The notes under the pieces were generated by a model. The model was given only the letters and a program-made list of their open reading frames with translations. It did no database searches and was not told the DNA's origin. Shown here one piece after another: positions 1-8,747 of a stretch of 64,000 nt of DNA. Origin of the DNA: Bacilli bacterium (lineage in GTDB: Bacteria; Bacillota; Bacilli; Paenibacillales; NBRC-103111); contig JAQBPR010000190.1 of NCBI GenBank assembly GCA_028287395.1, positions 1-64,000 on the forward strand, in the 5' to 3' direction. Within the stretch, counting starts at the first letter, position 1. Each line of letters starts with the position of its first letter. A program made the position numbers and the translations under genes.

Positions 1-120
1 ATATATAATTTTTCTCTGTTATTTAGAATTATCCTGATATCATTTCTTATTAAGATGTTATATTAATCCGAAAATATTCATATTTTTTTATTTATTTATT
101 TATTTTCAATGTGAGAAGAC

Positions 121-150
121 AAAAAAAATTAGCCCCTTTAAAAGCGGGCT
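121..150 (-). terminator. Rho-independent terminator after the RNA methyltransferase
   Basis: Stem AGCCC (131-135) with GGGCT (146-150) and an A/T-rich loop. Read on the minus strand it is followed by a run of eight T. It lies downstream of the RNA methyltransferase and probably ends that transcript. Confidence 0.7.
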
Positions 151-165
151 GATGATTTAATACCA

Positions 166-281
166 TTATGCTTTTCGCGCTTCAATGACTGCAGAAACAA
201 TATATTTATTAATTTCGGTACCCGGTACCCAATCTTTTATGAATTCCTTTGATTGGTGGCAAACTGACTTACAACTCAGAC
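166..281 (-). other. Unassigned open frame without a start codon
   Basis: Between the methyltransferase stop codon (276-278) and the terminator there is a minus-strand frame of about 37 codons that ends in TAA at 166-168, just before the terminator. It contains the stretch KDWVPGTEINKYIVSAVIEA, which has protein-like composition, but no start codon or ribosome-binding site. It could be the 3' remnant of a lost gene or chance. I do not recognise the family. Confidence 0.2.
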
Positions 282-1103
282 ATTACTGCTGCAAAAATAC
301 CTTTGTCTCGCCGCTTCAAAGAGCAGCACCGTCGCAGCCATAGCCACATTAAGCGACTCTGCTTGTCCACGCATGGGAATGATAATCTGCTTGCTGACAA
401 ACGATTGGATCTCCGATGAAACCCCGCGACCCTCATTTCCGAAAATCAGCCAAGTGGCCGGGATCATATCAATTTCATAGCAATGCTGTTGTGCAGTTAG
501 GCTTGTACTGATGAGTTGAATGCCTTTTTCTCTTGCTAATGGCAGCAGCTTCGTTAAATCAACCTCAATCAGGGGTAAATGAAACAATGAACCCATCGTC
601 GAACGAACTGTTTTTGGATTATAAAGATCGACCGTACCATGACCTAAGATAATGCCGGTAGCTCCGACAGCGTCTGCGCTGCGAATGATTGTTCCTAAGT
701 TACCCGGATCCTGAACACCGTCAATGACTACAACAAGGGCATCTTTTTGCTGCAAAATTTGTTCCGCAGACCATGCAGGCTTCATTGCAATAGCCAAAAC
801 ACCCTGTGGCGATTCCGTGTCAGAGCATTTTGCCAACACGGCTTCACTTACAGCGATACACTCACACGTAACGCTGCCGCGATCAGGCAGTTCAGTTGGA
901 TAACCCCTTTCCAGCGAGAAAAGGATCGACTCCATTTCCACATGAGCTTTCAATGCTTCCTGCACAAGATGGACACCTTCCAATATAAATTTTCCTTGGC
1001 TTTCACGACCGCGTTTACTTAATAATTGACTCCATTGTTTTACTTTAGGATTATGTATCGAAACAATTTCTTGGGGCGTTAAAGCAGCTTGATGCTTTTT
1101 CAT
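276..1103 (-). CDS. TrmH/SpoU-family RNA 2'-O-methyltransferase (YsgA-like)
   Basis: 275 residues. The N-terminal ~95 residues form a substrate-binding domain (SIHNPKVKQWSQLLSKRGR start, typical of the RlmB/TsnR group). The C-terminal SPOUT domain shows motif 1 (VIDGVQDPGNLGTIIRSADA, about residues 125-144), motif 2 (IFGNEGRGVS, about 219-228) and motif 3 (IPMRGQAESLNVAMAA, about 240-255), the trefoil-knot SAM pocket. It probably methylates a ribose in rRNA or tRNA; the exact site cannot be read from sequence. The ATG is preceded by AAGGAGG at good spacing. The divergent neighbour is sspI, the same pairing as ysgA-sspI in Bacillus subtilis, which supports the name. Confidence 0.9.
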   Translation of the reverse strand: MKKHQAALTPQEIVSIHNPKVKQWSQLLSKRGRESQGKFILEGVHLVQEALKAHVEMESILFSLERGYPTELPDRGSVTCECIAVSEAVLAKCSDTESPQGVLAIAMKPAWSAEQILQQKDALVVVIDGVQDPGNLGTIIRSADAVGATGIILGHGTVDLYNPKTVRSTMGSLFHLPLIEVDLTKLLPLAREKGIQLISTSLTAQQHCYEIDMIPATWLIFGNEGRGVSSEIQSFVSKQIIIPMRGQAESLNVAMAATVLLFEAARQRYFCSSNV

Positions 1104-1223
1104 AGGACCCCTCCTTTTCCCAGTTCCCGCTCTTTTATATTACAGTATACCAAAAGCATAAACCCCCGCCTACATGCGCATATTAGTGAAGACAAACAAA
1201 TACTAAACGGAGGGTTACAATAA

Positions 1224-1430
1224 ATGAATCTAAATTTGCGGCAAGCTGTTATGCAAAGAGTACAAGATAAATCGAGTACAGAACTCATTCAAGTCATCGA
1301 AGAATCGATTGGCGGGGATGAACACGTGTTACCCGGATTAGGTGTTTTGTTCGAAGTCATTTGGAAAAACTGCGAAGAAACGATTCAGATTGAGCTTGCG
1401 AGCACGTTGAAAAATCATTTAACCCATTAA
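1224..1430 (+). CDS. sspI: Small acid-soluble spore protein SspI
   Basis: 68 residues, the usual length for SspI. The start MNLNLRQAVMQRV and the central LPGLGVLFEVIWKN block are the family hallmarks. It belongs to the minor small acid-soluble proteins of the forespore; in Bacillus its transcription needs the forespore sigma factor. ATG follows GGAGGG at 1209-1214. It is divergent from the YsgA-like methyltransferase, the conserved arrangement in spore formers. Its TAA is directly followed, in the same frame, by the remnant of a MarR-type gene, so sequence downstream of sspI has been rearranged. Confidence 0.93.
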   Translation: MNLNLRQAVMQRVQDKSSTELIQVIEESIGGDEHVLPGLGVLFEVIWKNCEETIQIELASTLKNHLTH

Positions 1431-1598
1431 AAATGGTTCTTATACGGATGTGTAACAGCAGAAGGCTCCAATACAGCGAAAAAAGCTTTAACGCTTGTCG
1501 AACAAGCAGATAAAGCTTTTTTTGCCGCGCTTGATCATAAACAAAGCTCATTTACAGCTATGTTAAACCGCTTAATACGCGAACAGGATAGAATGTTC
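1431..1598 (+). pseudogene. C-terminal remnant of a MarR-family regulator
   Basis: Starting at the codon after the sspI stop, the plus strand reads in frame through CVTAEGSNTAKKALTLVEQA and then FFAALDHKQSSFTAMLNRLI. This is the usual MarR ending: wing strand, TxxG turn, then the long dimerisation helix. No start codon, helix-turn-helix or ribosome-binding site precedes it, so only about the last third of a regulator remains. The end is approximate because the frame runs on antisense to map. Identification rests on pattern recognition. Confidence 0.5.
1479..1522 (+). terminator. Terminator-like hairpin after sspI, inside the MarR remnant
   Basis: Outer arms AAAAAAGCTTTA (1479-1490) and TAAAGCTTTTTT (1511-1522), inner arms GCTTGT/ACAAGC around a CGA loop, ending in seven T. 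It can work in both directions, between convergent sspI and map. The hairpin bases are also codons of the MarR remnant. Confidence 0.7.
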
Positions 1599-1612
1599 CG
1601 TCCGCTTGAATA

Positions 1613-2359
1613 TTATAGCTTCGTAAGAATCACAGGTCCCGCGCTTGTAATCGCGATGGTATGCTCATATTGCGCGGATAAACGACCGTCCAAAGTTCTT
1701 GCTGTCCAACCATCCGCATCCACTTTACAATGAAATGTCCCTGCATTCACCATCGGTTCAATCGTGATCACCATGCCTTCTTTCAAGCGGACTCCTTTAC
1801 CAGCAGCTCCATAATGCGGAACTTGCGGTTCCTCATGCATCTCTTGCCCGATCCCATGGCCGCAAAATTGACGCACGACTGAAAAGCCTTCTTTTTCTGC
1901 ATATCGTTGTACAGCATTGGAGATATCTCCAAGCCTATTCCCCACAATCGCATGTTCAATCCCTTTATAGAGAGATGCTTCGGTCACCTTCAACAAACGC
2001 TTCGCCTCTTCAGAAATTTCGCCAACGGGATAAGACCAAGCTGAATCAGCAAGCCAACCGTTTAAATTCACAACAAAATCGATCGTAACAATATCGCCAT
2101 TTTTCAATGGTTGTGTTGTCGGAAACCCATGACAAATCACATCATTCACTGAACCGCAGGTGGCAAATGGATAACCATGGTATCCCTTTTGCTCAGCCGT
2201 CGCGCCATGATCCAATATATACTGCTCGACAAATTGATCAATCTCCGCTGTTGTTACCCCTGGTTTAATTCTGGAAGCAATTTCTTGATGGCATGCCGCT
2301 AAAATTAAACCCGCTTGACGCATATTCGATATTTCTTGCTGTGTTTTCACAATAATCAT
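1613..2359 (-). CDS. map: Type I methionine aminopeptidase
   Basis: 248 residues, a full-length single-domain bacterial MetAP. It removes the initiator methionine from new proteins in the cytoplasm. Metal ligands of the pita-bread fold can be placed: Asp in VTIDFVVNLNGWLADSAW (two aspartates), His in FCGHGIGQEMHEEPQVPHYG, Glu in ITIEPMVNAG and Glu in QYEHTIAIT. HGF (about 78-80) provides the substrate-binding His. ATG follows GAGGTGATAAT. It stands alone, not in the usual ribosomal-protein operon, so it may be a second MetAP of this genome. Confidence 0.93.
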   Translation of the reverse strand: MIIVKTQQEISNMRQAGLILAACHQEIASRIKPGVTTAEIDQFVEQYILDHGATAEQKGYHGYPFATCGSVNDVICHGFPTTQPLKNGDIVTIDFVVNLNGWLADSAWSYPVGEISEEAKRLLKVTEASLYKGIEHAIVGNRLGDISNAVQRYAEKEGFSVVRQFCGHGIGQEMHEEPQVPHYGAAGKGVRLKEGMVITIEPMVNAGTFHCKVDADGWTARTLDGRLSAQYEHTIAITSAGPVILTKL

Positions 2360-2407
2360 ATTATCACCTCATGTATATATTACAAAAAAAAGACCATAGA
2401 TGCGAAT

Positions 2408-3502
2408 CTAAGGCTTAAATCCAACCGGTAATACTTCAGGGGAATCACAGGTACTTTGCATGATATAATGCTTTCCGTCTTGCGAAGCCTGATGAATGCC
2501 TATCATAGCTTCAAGTACATGGTAACCCAACTGACCGCTTGCCCGATGCTGCCGTCCGTTCAATATAGCTTGCGCCATATCCGCTGCACCAATTCCACGA
2601 GAATTGTCCTGAAATCCATGCGTCAAAGGAACTTCATTCCATTCGCCAGCACCCTTCTTACGAACTTTTACAGCACCGCCAAAGGTATTCGGATCCGGTA
2701 CCGATAAAGTACCCTCACTGCCATAAATCTCAATAAAAGGCAATCTTCCGCTGCTTGGCGTATCAAAGCTTGTAATCACGGTACCCACTGGACCCTGATG
2801 AAAATCAAGAATTCCGGTTACATGTGTGGGAACCTTAACCTGGATTTTGTCACCAAAGCTTGGTTTGCTCGTAATCGTACGTTCAGGAAACGAAATTCGC
2901 GCAGAACCCGTTACTCGTTGAATGGGTCCCAATAATGCAACCAACGCCGTTAAATAATACGGTCCCATATCAAACATCGGTCCGCCGCCTGTTTGGTAAT
3001 AAAAATGAGGTGCGGGATGCCAGCTCTCATGCCCACCGCAAAGCATAAATGCTGTAGCCGCTACAGGAACACCAATTGCACCGTCCTGTATCAATTTGAT
3101 ACAAGTTTGAATCCCGCCGCCAAGAAAAGTATCCGGTGCAGAACCAACCAATAACCCCTTCTGCTTAGCCAGCTGTAAAACTTCATTTGCTTCCGCTTGT
3201 GAAATTGCAAATGGTTTTTCAACATAAACATGCTTTCCAGCCTCCAAAGCTTGTAAGTTTACCTTGGCATGAGCTTGCGGAATGGTCAGGTTAATGACGA
3301 GTTGTATTTCCGGATCAGCCAATAACTGTTCAACTGAATAACCTTTGGCAATGCCATGCTGATCCGCTTTGGCACGCGCGCGCGCTACATCCAAATCAGC
3401 ACAAGCCACAACCTCCAACCCTGTAAAAAGCGACTTCCCATTCTGCAAATAAATTTCACTTATATTCCCGCAGCCAATAATACCAACTTTAATTTTGCTC
3501 AT
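2408..3502 (-). CDS. Gfo/Idh/MocA-family sugar dehydrogenase
   Basis: 364 residues from the chosen ATG, which has GGGAG eight bases upstream; an in-frame TTG at 3526 is a weaker alternative. The N-terminal Rossmann fold starts KVGIIGCGNISEIYLQN (NAD(P) binding). EKPFA (about 96-100) is the family signature, with the catalytic-site Lys. The C-terminal alpha/beta domain carries GGGPMFDMGPYYLTALVALLG. Such enzymes oxidise or epimerise cyclic sugars or inositols; the substrate is unknown. It follows the ThuA-like gene at 3527 directly, so the two form an operon, a common pairing in Paenibacillus sugar-utilisation loci. Confidence 0.88.
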   Translation of the reverse strand: MSKIKVGIIGCGNISEIYLQNGKSLFTGLEVVACADLDVARARAKADQHGIAKGYSVEQLLADPEIQLVINLTIPQAHAKVNLQALEAGKHVYVEKPFAISQAEANEVLQLAKQKGLLVGSAPDTFLGGGIQTCIKLIQDGAIGVPVAATAFMLCGGHESWHPAPHFYYQTGGGPMFDMGPYYLTALVALLGPIQRVTGSARISFPERTITSKPSFGDKIQVKVPTHVTGILDFHQGPVGTVITSFDTPSSGRLPFIEIYGSEGTLSVPDPNTFGGAVKVRKKGAGEWNEVPLTHGFQDNSRGIGAADMAQAILNGRQHRASGQLGYHVLEAMIGIHQASQDGKHYIMQSTCDSPEVLPVGFKP

Positions 3503-3526
3503 CCCTTTGTCTCCCTTTTGCGTCAA

Positions 3527-4150
3527 TTACTTAGCTGCCCATACAAAACCGCGTTTCATGATCGCAAGTGTTTCAGGCATACTCACAATGTCTGCTTGAT
3601 GACCCAGCGAGCAATAAAACACCTTCCCATCACCGTATGTTTTCGTCCAAACGACCGGCATTTCTACTTCACCAAAATTTGTTGTGGCCAGCACTTGAAT
3701 AGCGGGATCAACATGCATATAATACTGCTCTGAACAGACCTGGAAATCTTCCAATCCCGCCATTAACGGATGATCCTTACGCTTAATATGAACGGTATAA
3801 TTTACCCCGTCATTTCCAGGGTGAGCTACCCACTGTCCACCAACCATGTACTGAAACTCCGTTTCGTTACGAAATGAATCCCCCAGCCCGCCATGGCAGC
3901 CAGCAATGCCAACACCGCTTTTCACTGCCGCTAACAGCGGATTTAATTGCTCAGGGGAAATGCTCCCCATCGTCCAAACAGGTACAATTAAATGCAAACC
4001 AAGCAGCTTTTCTCCATCCATCAAGCTGTCCAGAGTATCGGAAACTTCAACTGTGAAATTTTCCTTACGCAGCAATTCGGCGAATATTTCTGCAACCTCT
4101 TTAGGTTGATGTCCGTCCCAGCCACCTTGCACAATCAATGCTTTTTTCAT
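3527..4150 (-). CDS. ThuA-like domain protein
   Basis: 207 residues covering one ThuA (class I glutamine-amidotransferase-like) domain. Visible features are the start QGGWDGHQPKEVAEIF, the turn GIAGCHGGLGDSF, and HIKRKDHPLMAGLEDF followed by PVVWTKTYGDGKVFYCSLGH. ThuA proteins occur in trehalose and other sugar catabolic operons, but their reaction is poorly defined. ATG follows GGAGGAAGGAA. First gene of a two-gene unit with the Gfo/Idh oxidoreductase; both probably act on the same sugar derivative. Confidence 0.85.
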   Translation of the reverse strand: MKKALIVQGGWDGHQPKEVAEIFAELLRKENFTVEVSDTLDSLMDGEKLLGLHLIVPVWTMGSISPEQLNPLLAAVKSGVGIAGCHGGLGDSFRNETEFQYMVGGQWVAHPGNDGVNYTVHIKRKDHPLMAGLEDFQVCSEQYYMHVDPAIQVLATTNFGEVEMPVVWTKTYGDGKVFYCSLGHQADIVSMPETLAIMKRGFVWAAK

Positions 4151-4303
4151 CTATATTTCCTTCCTCCGTCTCTAATGCAATATTAACTTACATTTCGCTT
4201 ATTTTCACCTAATGTCGTTGTGAAATCGAACTCTTTCCTTACGTTGCCGAAGTTATGAAACTCATGCGATAATAGAGCATAGTCACCAGAAGGAGGAGTC
4301 CAT

Positions 4304-5005
4304 ATGAAAATATTGATCGCAGAAGACGATTTATCTGTCTGTGAAATGCTGCGGCTTTTTATGCAAAAGGAGCCTTTTACGGTAACCTATGCTCATCATG
4401 GTCTCACTGCTGAGCAGCATTTTCAGCAAGAAGCATGGGATCTGATTATTCTCGATTGGATGCTGCCTGGAAAAGACGGGATTACCTTGTGCCGTGAATT
4501 TCGTCAAGCGAAAAACACACCGATTATTTTATTGACCGCCAAAGACGGTGAGCAAGATCGCATCCTGGGATTGGAGCTCGGGGCAGACGATTATGTAACT
4601 AAGCCATTCAGTCCGATGGAGCTTATTGCGAGAATTAAAGCGGTTACGCGCCGCTATAAAGGCAATTCCCAAGAAGATAGAACGGACCCTTTTCCGTCTA
4701 TTGATGCAGCAATACTACGCTATCAGGGGATTATAATCAACCTTACTTCCCGCAGTGTTTCGATAAATGACCACTCCATTAGTAATTTGACACCTAAGGA
4801 ATTCGATTTATTCTGTCTTTTTGTTAAATATCCCAAAAGAGTATTTACGCGAGAGCAGCTGCTTGAAAGCATTTGGGGGTTCGACTATTTTGGCGAGGAA
4901 CGTACGGTAGATGTACATATAAAGCGGCTGCGCAACAAAATTTCCACTCCAGAACATCCATTTATCGGAACCGTATGGGGTATAGGTTATAAACTGGAGG
5001 AGTAA
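4304..5005 (+). CDS. OmpR/PhoB-family response regulator
   Basis: 233 residues. The receiver domain has the acidic pair EDD (about 7-9), phospho-acceptor Asp in LIILDWMLPGKDG (about 52), Thr in LLTAKDG and Lys in TKPFSP. The C-terminal winged helix (about 135-232) has LTPKEFDLFCLF and RTVDVHIKRLRNKI. AAGGAGGAG precedes the ATG. The stop overlaps the ribosome-binding region of the histidine kinase that starts four bases later, so the two form one transcription unit. The regulon is unknown. Confidence 0.93.
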   Translation: MKILIAEDDLSVCEMLRLFMQKEPFTVTYAHHGLTAEQHFQQEAWDLIILDWMLPGKDGITLCREFRQAKNTPIILLTAKDGEQDRILGLELGADDYVTKPFSPMELIARIKAVTRRYKGNSQEDRTDPFPSIDAAILRYQGIIINLTSRSVSINDHSISNLTPKEFDLFCLFVKYPKRVFTREQLLESIWGFDYFGEERTVDVHIKRLRNKISTPEHPFIGTVWGIGYKLEE

Positions 5006-5009
5006 AAAC

Positions 5010-6461
5010 GTGAGAAATACGAAGCCAGCTTTTCGTTATCGTTTCACTTTTTTTCAGCGGCAGTTTCTTAGCCATATGATCATAGCTGTCCTCATTCTAT
5101 CGCTAGTCGGCGTAGGTCTAACTTATAATTTCAAACAAAATAGTTATGTTCAGAAAAAAAATGAACTCAATAGCGCTAGCAATGGCATTGTCAAATCGCT
5201 GCAAAAGGAGGACAATCCTGCTGCCAGTCTTCTATTTCTGCGTACATTTTTGCGAGAACAAAATATTGCCTTCATTTTAATGAATCCAAGTGGAGAAGTC
5301 GAATATAAAGATGTCGCCGCTGTTAGCTCACCGTTAAAAAACAAAAGTTTCATTGACAGCCTGCATAATAAAATAAATGGTTTGAAGGGGGTTCAATCCT
5401 TTGTCGTAGATGAAAACACAAAAAGCCCCTATGTTGTTTCTGCCCGTTCCATTCGGACTAAAGCACCCAAAGAATCCTTGTATTTATTTGTCTACTCTTT
5501 GCTGCCAGGACTTTCTCAAGGCGGTAAACAAATAGATCAGACGATTCTCTATACTTTAATCGCTGCATTTTTTCTTGCCATCGTTGTAAGCTGGTTGATC
5601 TCAAGAAATTTGAGTCGAAGTGTGAACATGCTGCGACAAGCAACGAAGGAGATTTCTTTAGGTAACTTTACTACACGCTCGCATGGAGGACGATCCGATG
5701 AATTAGGCGATCTATCCCAAGACTTTAATCGGATGGCAGAACGTTTAGAAGCCGCTTCCCTTAAGCTAGAGCAGTTCGAGCAGAGAAGAGTTCGCTTTCT
5801 GGTCGATGTCTCCCACGAGCTGCGTACGCCGCTAACTTCCATTCGCGGCATCATCGAAGGGTTCAAAAATCAATTGATCACCGACCCAGAGGAGCAGCGC
5901 AAATATTTTGCGATTATTGAAAAAGAAACCTTCCGCTTAATTCGTCTGATTAATGAGCTGCTAGACTTGGAAAAGATCCAGAATGGTCAATTTACGCTCA
6001 AATCTGAAGCTTATAATGCGCTTGAACTTCTGGAAGTGATTGCAGAATCTTTAGAAGTGTTGATTGAAGAAAAAAACTTGCAAATTCAAATTTCATGCCG
6101 CTCTGATATTGAAATTTACGGGGATTATGACCGTTTGACGCAAATCGGAATTAATTTGATCAAAAATAGCATTCAATTCACTGAATACGGTACGATTCGT
6201 GTAACAGCCACGATGAACGAAACAGAGACAATGATTGAAATTACAGATACAGGCAGAGGGATGTCGAAGCAGGAGCTGGAATTCATTTGGGATCGTTTTT
6301 ATAAATCAGATCCATCCAGAGCCAAAGAAAAAAGCGAGACAGGACTTGGATTGTCCATCGTTAAACAGCTTGTAACAGCCCACCATGGTTCAATCGAAGT
6401 CCAAAGCGAGCTAGGAATTGGCACAACATTTCGTTTAAAATTCCCGCGTAAACGGTTGTAG
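5010..6461 (+). CDS. Sensor histidine kinase
   Basis: 483 residues starting at GTG, with GGAGGAG at 4996-5002 inside the end of the response regulator gene. Two membrane helices (about 17-38 and 176-198) flank an extracellular sensor region of about 135 residues. A HAMP domain follows, then the H-box VSHELRTPLTSIRG with phospho-His near residue 269, N-box NLIKNSIQFTEYG, and G-boxes DTGRGMS and GLGLSIVK. It phosphorylates the regulator encoded just upstream. The sensor region matches no ligand-binding domain I can name. It ends two bases before the convergent YheC/YheD gene. Confidence 0.92.
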   Translation: MRNTKPAFRYRFTFFQRQFLSHMIIAVLILSLVGVGLTYNFKQNSYVQKKNELNSASNGIVKSLQKEDNPAASLLFLRTFLREQNIAFILMNPSGEVEYKDVAAVSSPLKNKSFIDSLHNKINGLKGVQSFVVDENTKSPYVVSARSIRTKAPKESLYLFVYSLLPGLSQGGKQIDQTILYTLIAAFFLAIVVSWLISRNLSRSVNMLRQATKEISLGNFTTRSHGGRSDELGDLSQDFNRMAERLEAASLKLEQFEQRRVRFLVDVSHELRTPLTSIRGIIEGFKNQLITDPEEQRKYFAIIEKETFRLIRLINELLDLEKIQNGQFTLKSEAYNALELLEVIAESLEVLIEEKNLQIQISCRSDIEIYGDYDRLTQIGINLIKNSIQFTEYGTIRVTATMNETETMIEITDTGRGMSKQELEFIWDRFYKSDPSRAKEKSETGLGLSIVKQLVTAHHGSIEVQSELGIGTTFRLKFPRKRL

Positions 6462-6463
6462 GT

Positions 6464-7216
6464 TCATTTTACTGTTTTTAATTTTCGCACGTAACGGATG
6501 ATTTTTGCGTAAATCATTTTATTGGGCAGTCTTTTGAAAATATAGGGATCCGGTTTTGTATTGACCTCTAATATCCACGGTTTAAATTGATAATCTATCG
6601 CTACATCGACCCCAATTTCCTTAAGTCCCGGAAAACGTCGTTGTAGTTGTTTTGCAGTTAAAACGCCTATTCTTTGCAATCTTTGAATAAAGGGCTGTAT
6701 CTCCGAATGTTTCAGATGAGACGCCAGCAATAATTCCACGGCCATCGGAGTTCCGCCGCTGTGATAATTGGTCACGATCTTATGCGGATGCGCCAACCGA
6801 CCAATCCATCCAGTAGACTCCCATTTATTATGCAAATTTTTCTGTACCATGATACGGATATCAAATCTGCGTTTTCTGTATTTCAAAAGATGAATCCCTT
6901 TTTGCACCAAATAGCTTCTTCCTCTGGTTAATTTTATGATATCGCTATACATGGATTCGAATGATTTAAACACACGAGGTCGAACCCCTAATTGATATTG
7001 GTAACTGGAACCATATTCTTGATTTAACTCTACACGCATCACTCCATTCCCGAATGTGCCGATATCAGGCTTAATGTACACCATACTATATTGCTGCAGC
7101 ATCGATTGCATATTTGTGCTAGTCATACGCAGTGTAGTTGGGATATAAGCTTTAAGCTCATCGTTTTTCAACAAGACCTCCGTTTTAATCCATTTGCTTC
7201 TAACATATCTAAACAT
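6464..7216 (-). CDS. YheC/YheD-family ATP-grasp protein (spore-coat associated)
   Basis: 250 residues. The conserved block MVYIKPDIGTFGNGVMRVE (about 45-63) is the ATP-grasp nucleotide-binding lysine and glycine loop, and GVDVAIDYQFKPWILEVNTKPDP (about 203-225) holds the acidic metal-binding residues. Bacillus YheC and YheD are endospore coat-associated proteins of unknown ligase activity. The neighbouring CotSA-like glycosyltransferase, 26 bp upstream on the same strand, fits a role in spore surface assembly. This is a short form lacking the longer N-terminal region of some homologues. Confidence 0.85.
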   Translation of the reverse strand: MFRYVRSKWIKTEVLLKNDELKAYIPTTLRMTSTNMQSMLQQYSMVYIKPDIGTFGNGVMRVELNQEYGSSYQYQLGVRPRVFKSFESMYSDIIKLTRGRSYLVQKGIHLLKYRKRRFDIRIMVQKNLHNKWESTGWIGRLAHPHKIVTNYHSGGTPMAVELLLASHLKHSEIQPFIQRLQRIGVLTAKQLQRRFPGLKEIGVDVAIDYQFKPWILEVNTKPDPYIFKRLPNKMIYAKIIRYVRKLKTVK

Positions 7217-7241
7217 TGCACAACACTTCCTTTCTCACGCT

Positions 7242-8351
7242 TTACATTCCATATAGATTGCTAAGATTATTAGCCGTATGCGTCCAACTAAAACGATTGA
7301 CTACATCTTTCCTAGCCTGTTTACCTAATGAGCTTGCCAAAGCCGGATTTCGCGCTAATTTCTCCATTATGATTGCAAAATCATGAGCGCTGCTGTAGCG
7401 ATTAATGAGATAACCATTTTTCGCATGACTTATAATTTCTTTAATGCCGCCTATTCGCGAAGCTACAACCGGAATACCTGCAGCCATCGCTTCCACATTA
7501 ACGAGCCCAAATGCTTCATGCTTTTGCGATGGACATACAAAGCAATCAGCTAACCAATATACCTCATGCATGCTGTGGTGTGATTTATATCCAATGAATT
7601 TGGCAGTAATATGCAAGCGTTTGGCCAAATCTTTCAATTTTGCGATATAGCCTGGTTTCCCGTTTCCCGCAATGATCATTTTTACATTTGGCACCGATTT
7701 ACGCACTTGACTAAGCGCTTTCATCATGACTGGAATCCCTTTACGCGAAATGATTCTCCCCGCGAACGCGAAGACAAACGAACCTTTAAGCCCATATCTA
7801 CTACGCAGCTGCTTGCGTTGAGTTAATGTGGGCGGTCGAAATTGATTTAAATCAACACCCAAATATACCTGCTTTATTTTGTCATGCAAATGATTAAATC
7901 GCGACTTTAATTCACGTTCTAAGGAGCTGCTATTTGCTACAATCATATCCGCTCTAGACAAATGCTTTGCAGCACGATCCCTTGATATCATCGGTGCTGA
8001 CACAAAGGTTAAGGAATGCAAAAACAAGGAAATGGGTATGTTCGGAAAAAGATTTTTAATGGGTGTGATGAAACGCGGACGGTTGTCAATTTGAATCCAA
8101 TCATAATGTTTACCACGAAGGTATGCCAGCACAGATGCCAAATAACGGCCTGGGGTTCCTGATGGAACACGGATATACTTTAAATTCCGTGAAGTCGAAA
8201 CATGCGGATACTTAGGATGGCGACGACTAATAAGCGTTACTTTGTGATGGCGAGCGATTTTCTTCGCAATGGCGTGCATGCATATTTCCACAGAGCCGCC
8301 TTTGAAAGCGGGTACCGGGATTTGTTCAGGCGCAATCATTAAAAGATGCAT
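7242..8351 (-). CDS. GT4-family glycosyltransferase (CotSA-like)
   Basis: 369 residues with a GT-B fold. The N-terminal acceptor domain starts MHLLMIAPEQIPVPAFKGGS. The C-terminal nucleotide-sugar domain includes VFAFAGRIISRKGI (about 193-206) and the EX7E retaining motif in HEAFGLVNVEAMAAGIPVV (about 284-302). It transfers a sugar from an activated donor, acting in the cytoplasm. Similarity in layout to spore coat protein CotSA and the adjacent YheC/YheD gene suggest spore-coat polysaccharide. ATG follows AAAGGAAGTG. Donor and acceptor are not readable. Confidence 0.87.
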   Translation of the reverse strand: MHLLMIAPEQIPVPAFKGGSVEICMHAIAKKIARHHKVTLISRRHPKYPHVSTSRNLKYIRVPSGTPGRYLASVLAYLRGKHYDWIQIDNRPRFITPIKNLFPNIPISLFLHSLTFVSAPMISRDRAAKHLSRADMIVANSSSLERELKSRFNHLHDKIKQVYLGVDLNQFRPPTLTQRKQLRSRYGLKGSFVFAFAGRIISRKGIPVMMKALSQVRKSVPNVKMIIAGNGKPGYIAKLKDLAKRLHITAKFIGYKSHHSMHEVYWLADCFVCPSQKHEAFGLVNVEAMAAGIPVVASRIGGIKEIISHAKNGYLINRYSSAHDFAIIMEKLARNPALASSLGKQARKDVVNRFSWTHTANNLSNLYGM

Positions 8352-8498
8352 TATCCGCTACACTTCCTTTTATGCCAACATCATAATTTGAATATGCATC
8401 ATTATCGTATGTAAAATAAAGGCTTTTGTTCAAGACATCTTCGATTTTCAGGAATCGTGACCGCAAACACCCTTCAGAACCCGCCAAACAGCTAGACA

Positions 8499-8682
8499 AC
8501 TGCAAAAGTGCAACTGCATTCGGTCAAAAACGGGTTTTAGAGCCTTCTTACTGCAAAAATACAGGTAGATTTGCTGATGGGAGACCATTTTAACGAATAT
8601 GGAGTCAATCAACTGTATTTTTGCAGGTAATCGGCTGGATAATGGGATAATCGAGCTTATAAGCTGTACTTTTGCAGTTGGC
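8499..8682. repeat. Four-copy symmetric CTGCAAAARTRCAG repeat array
   Basis: Copies at 8500-8513 and 8551-8564 read CTGCAAAA-; copies at 8613-8626 and 8664-8677 are in inverse orientation (CTGTAYTTTTGCAG). Start-to-start distances are 51, 62 and 51, so copies 1/4 and 2/3 share one symmetry centre at 8588.5, while the DNA between them is not palindromic. Copies 2 and 3 are perfect 14-base inverted repeats. A minus-strand frame crosses the array, but its translation has low complexity and no ribosome-binding site, so I do not call a gene. The flanking stretch 8352-8498 shows nothing recognisable. Confidence 0.75.
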
Positions 8683-8726
8683 AGCTTTGAGGCGGCAATT
8701 AGAAAGAATGCTAATAGAGTGAGTTC

Positions 8727-8747
8727 AAAAAGTGGCGACGAGGAGTA
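8727..8747 (+). repeat. 21-base head sequence shared with the region upstream of larE
   Basis: The 21 bases contain GTGGCGACGAGGAGTAA and recur with one difference on the minus strand at 21343-21363. They end where the structured element begins. GAGGAG resembles a ribosome-binding site, and an 11-codon frame starts at ATG 8748, but it ends inside the first hairpin. Confidence 0.6.

Noticed and set aside
8499-8682. CRISPR array
   Set aside because: Units alternate in orientation, are only 14 bases and spacing is unequal; no cas genes.
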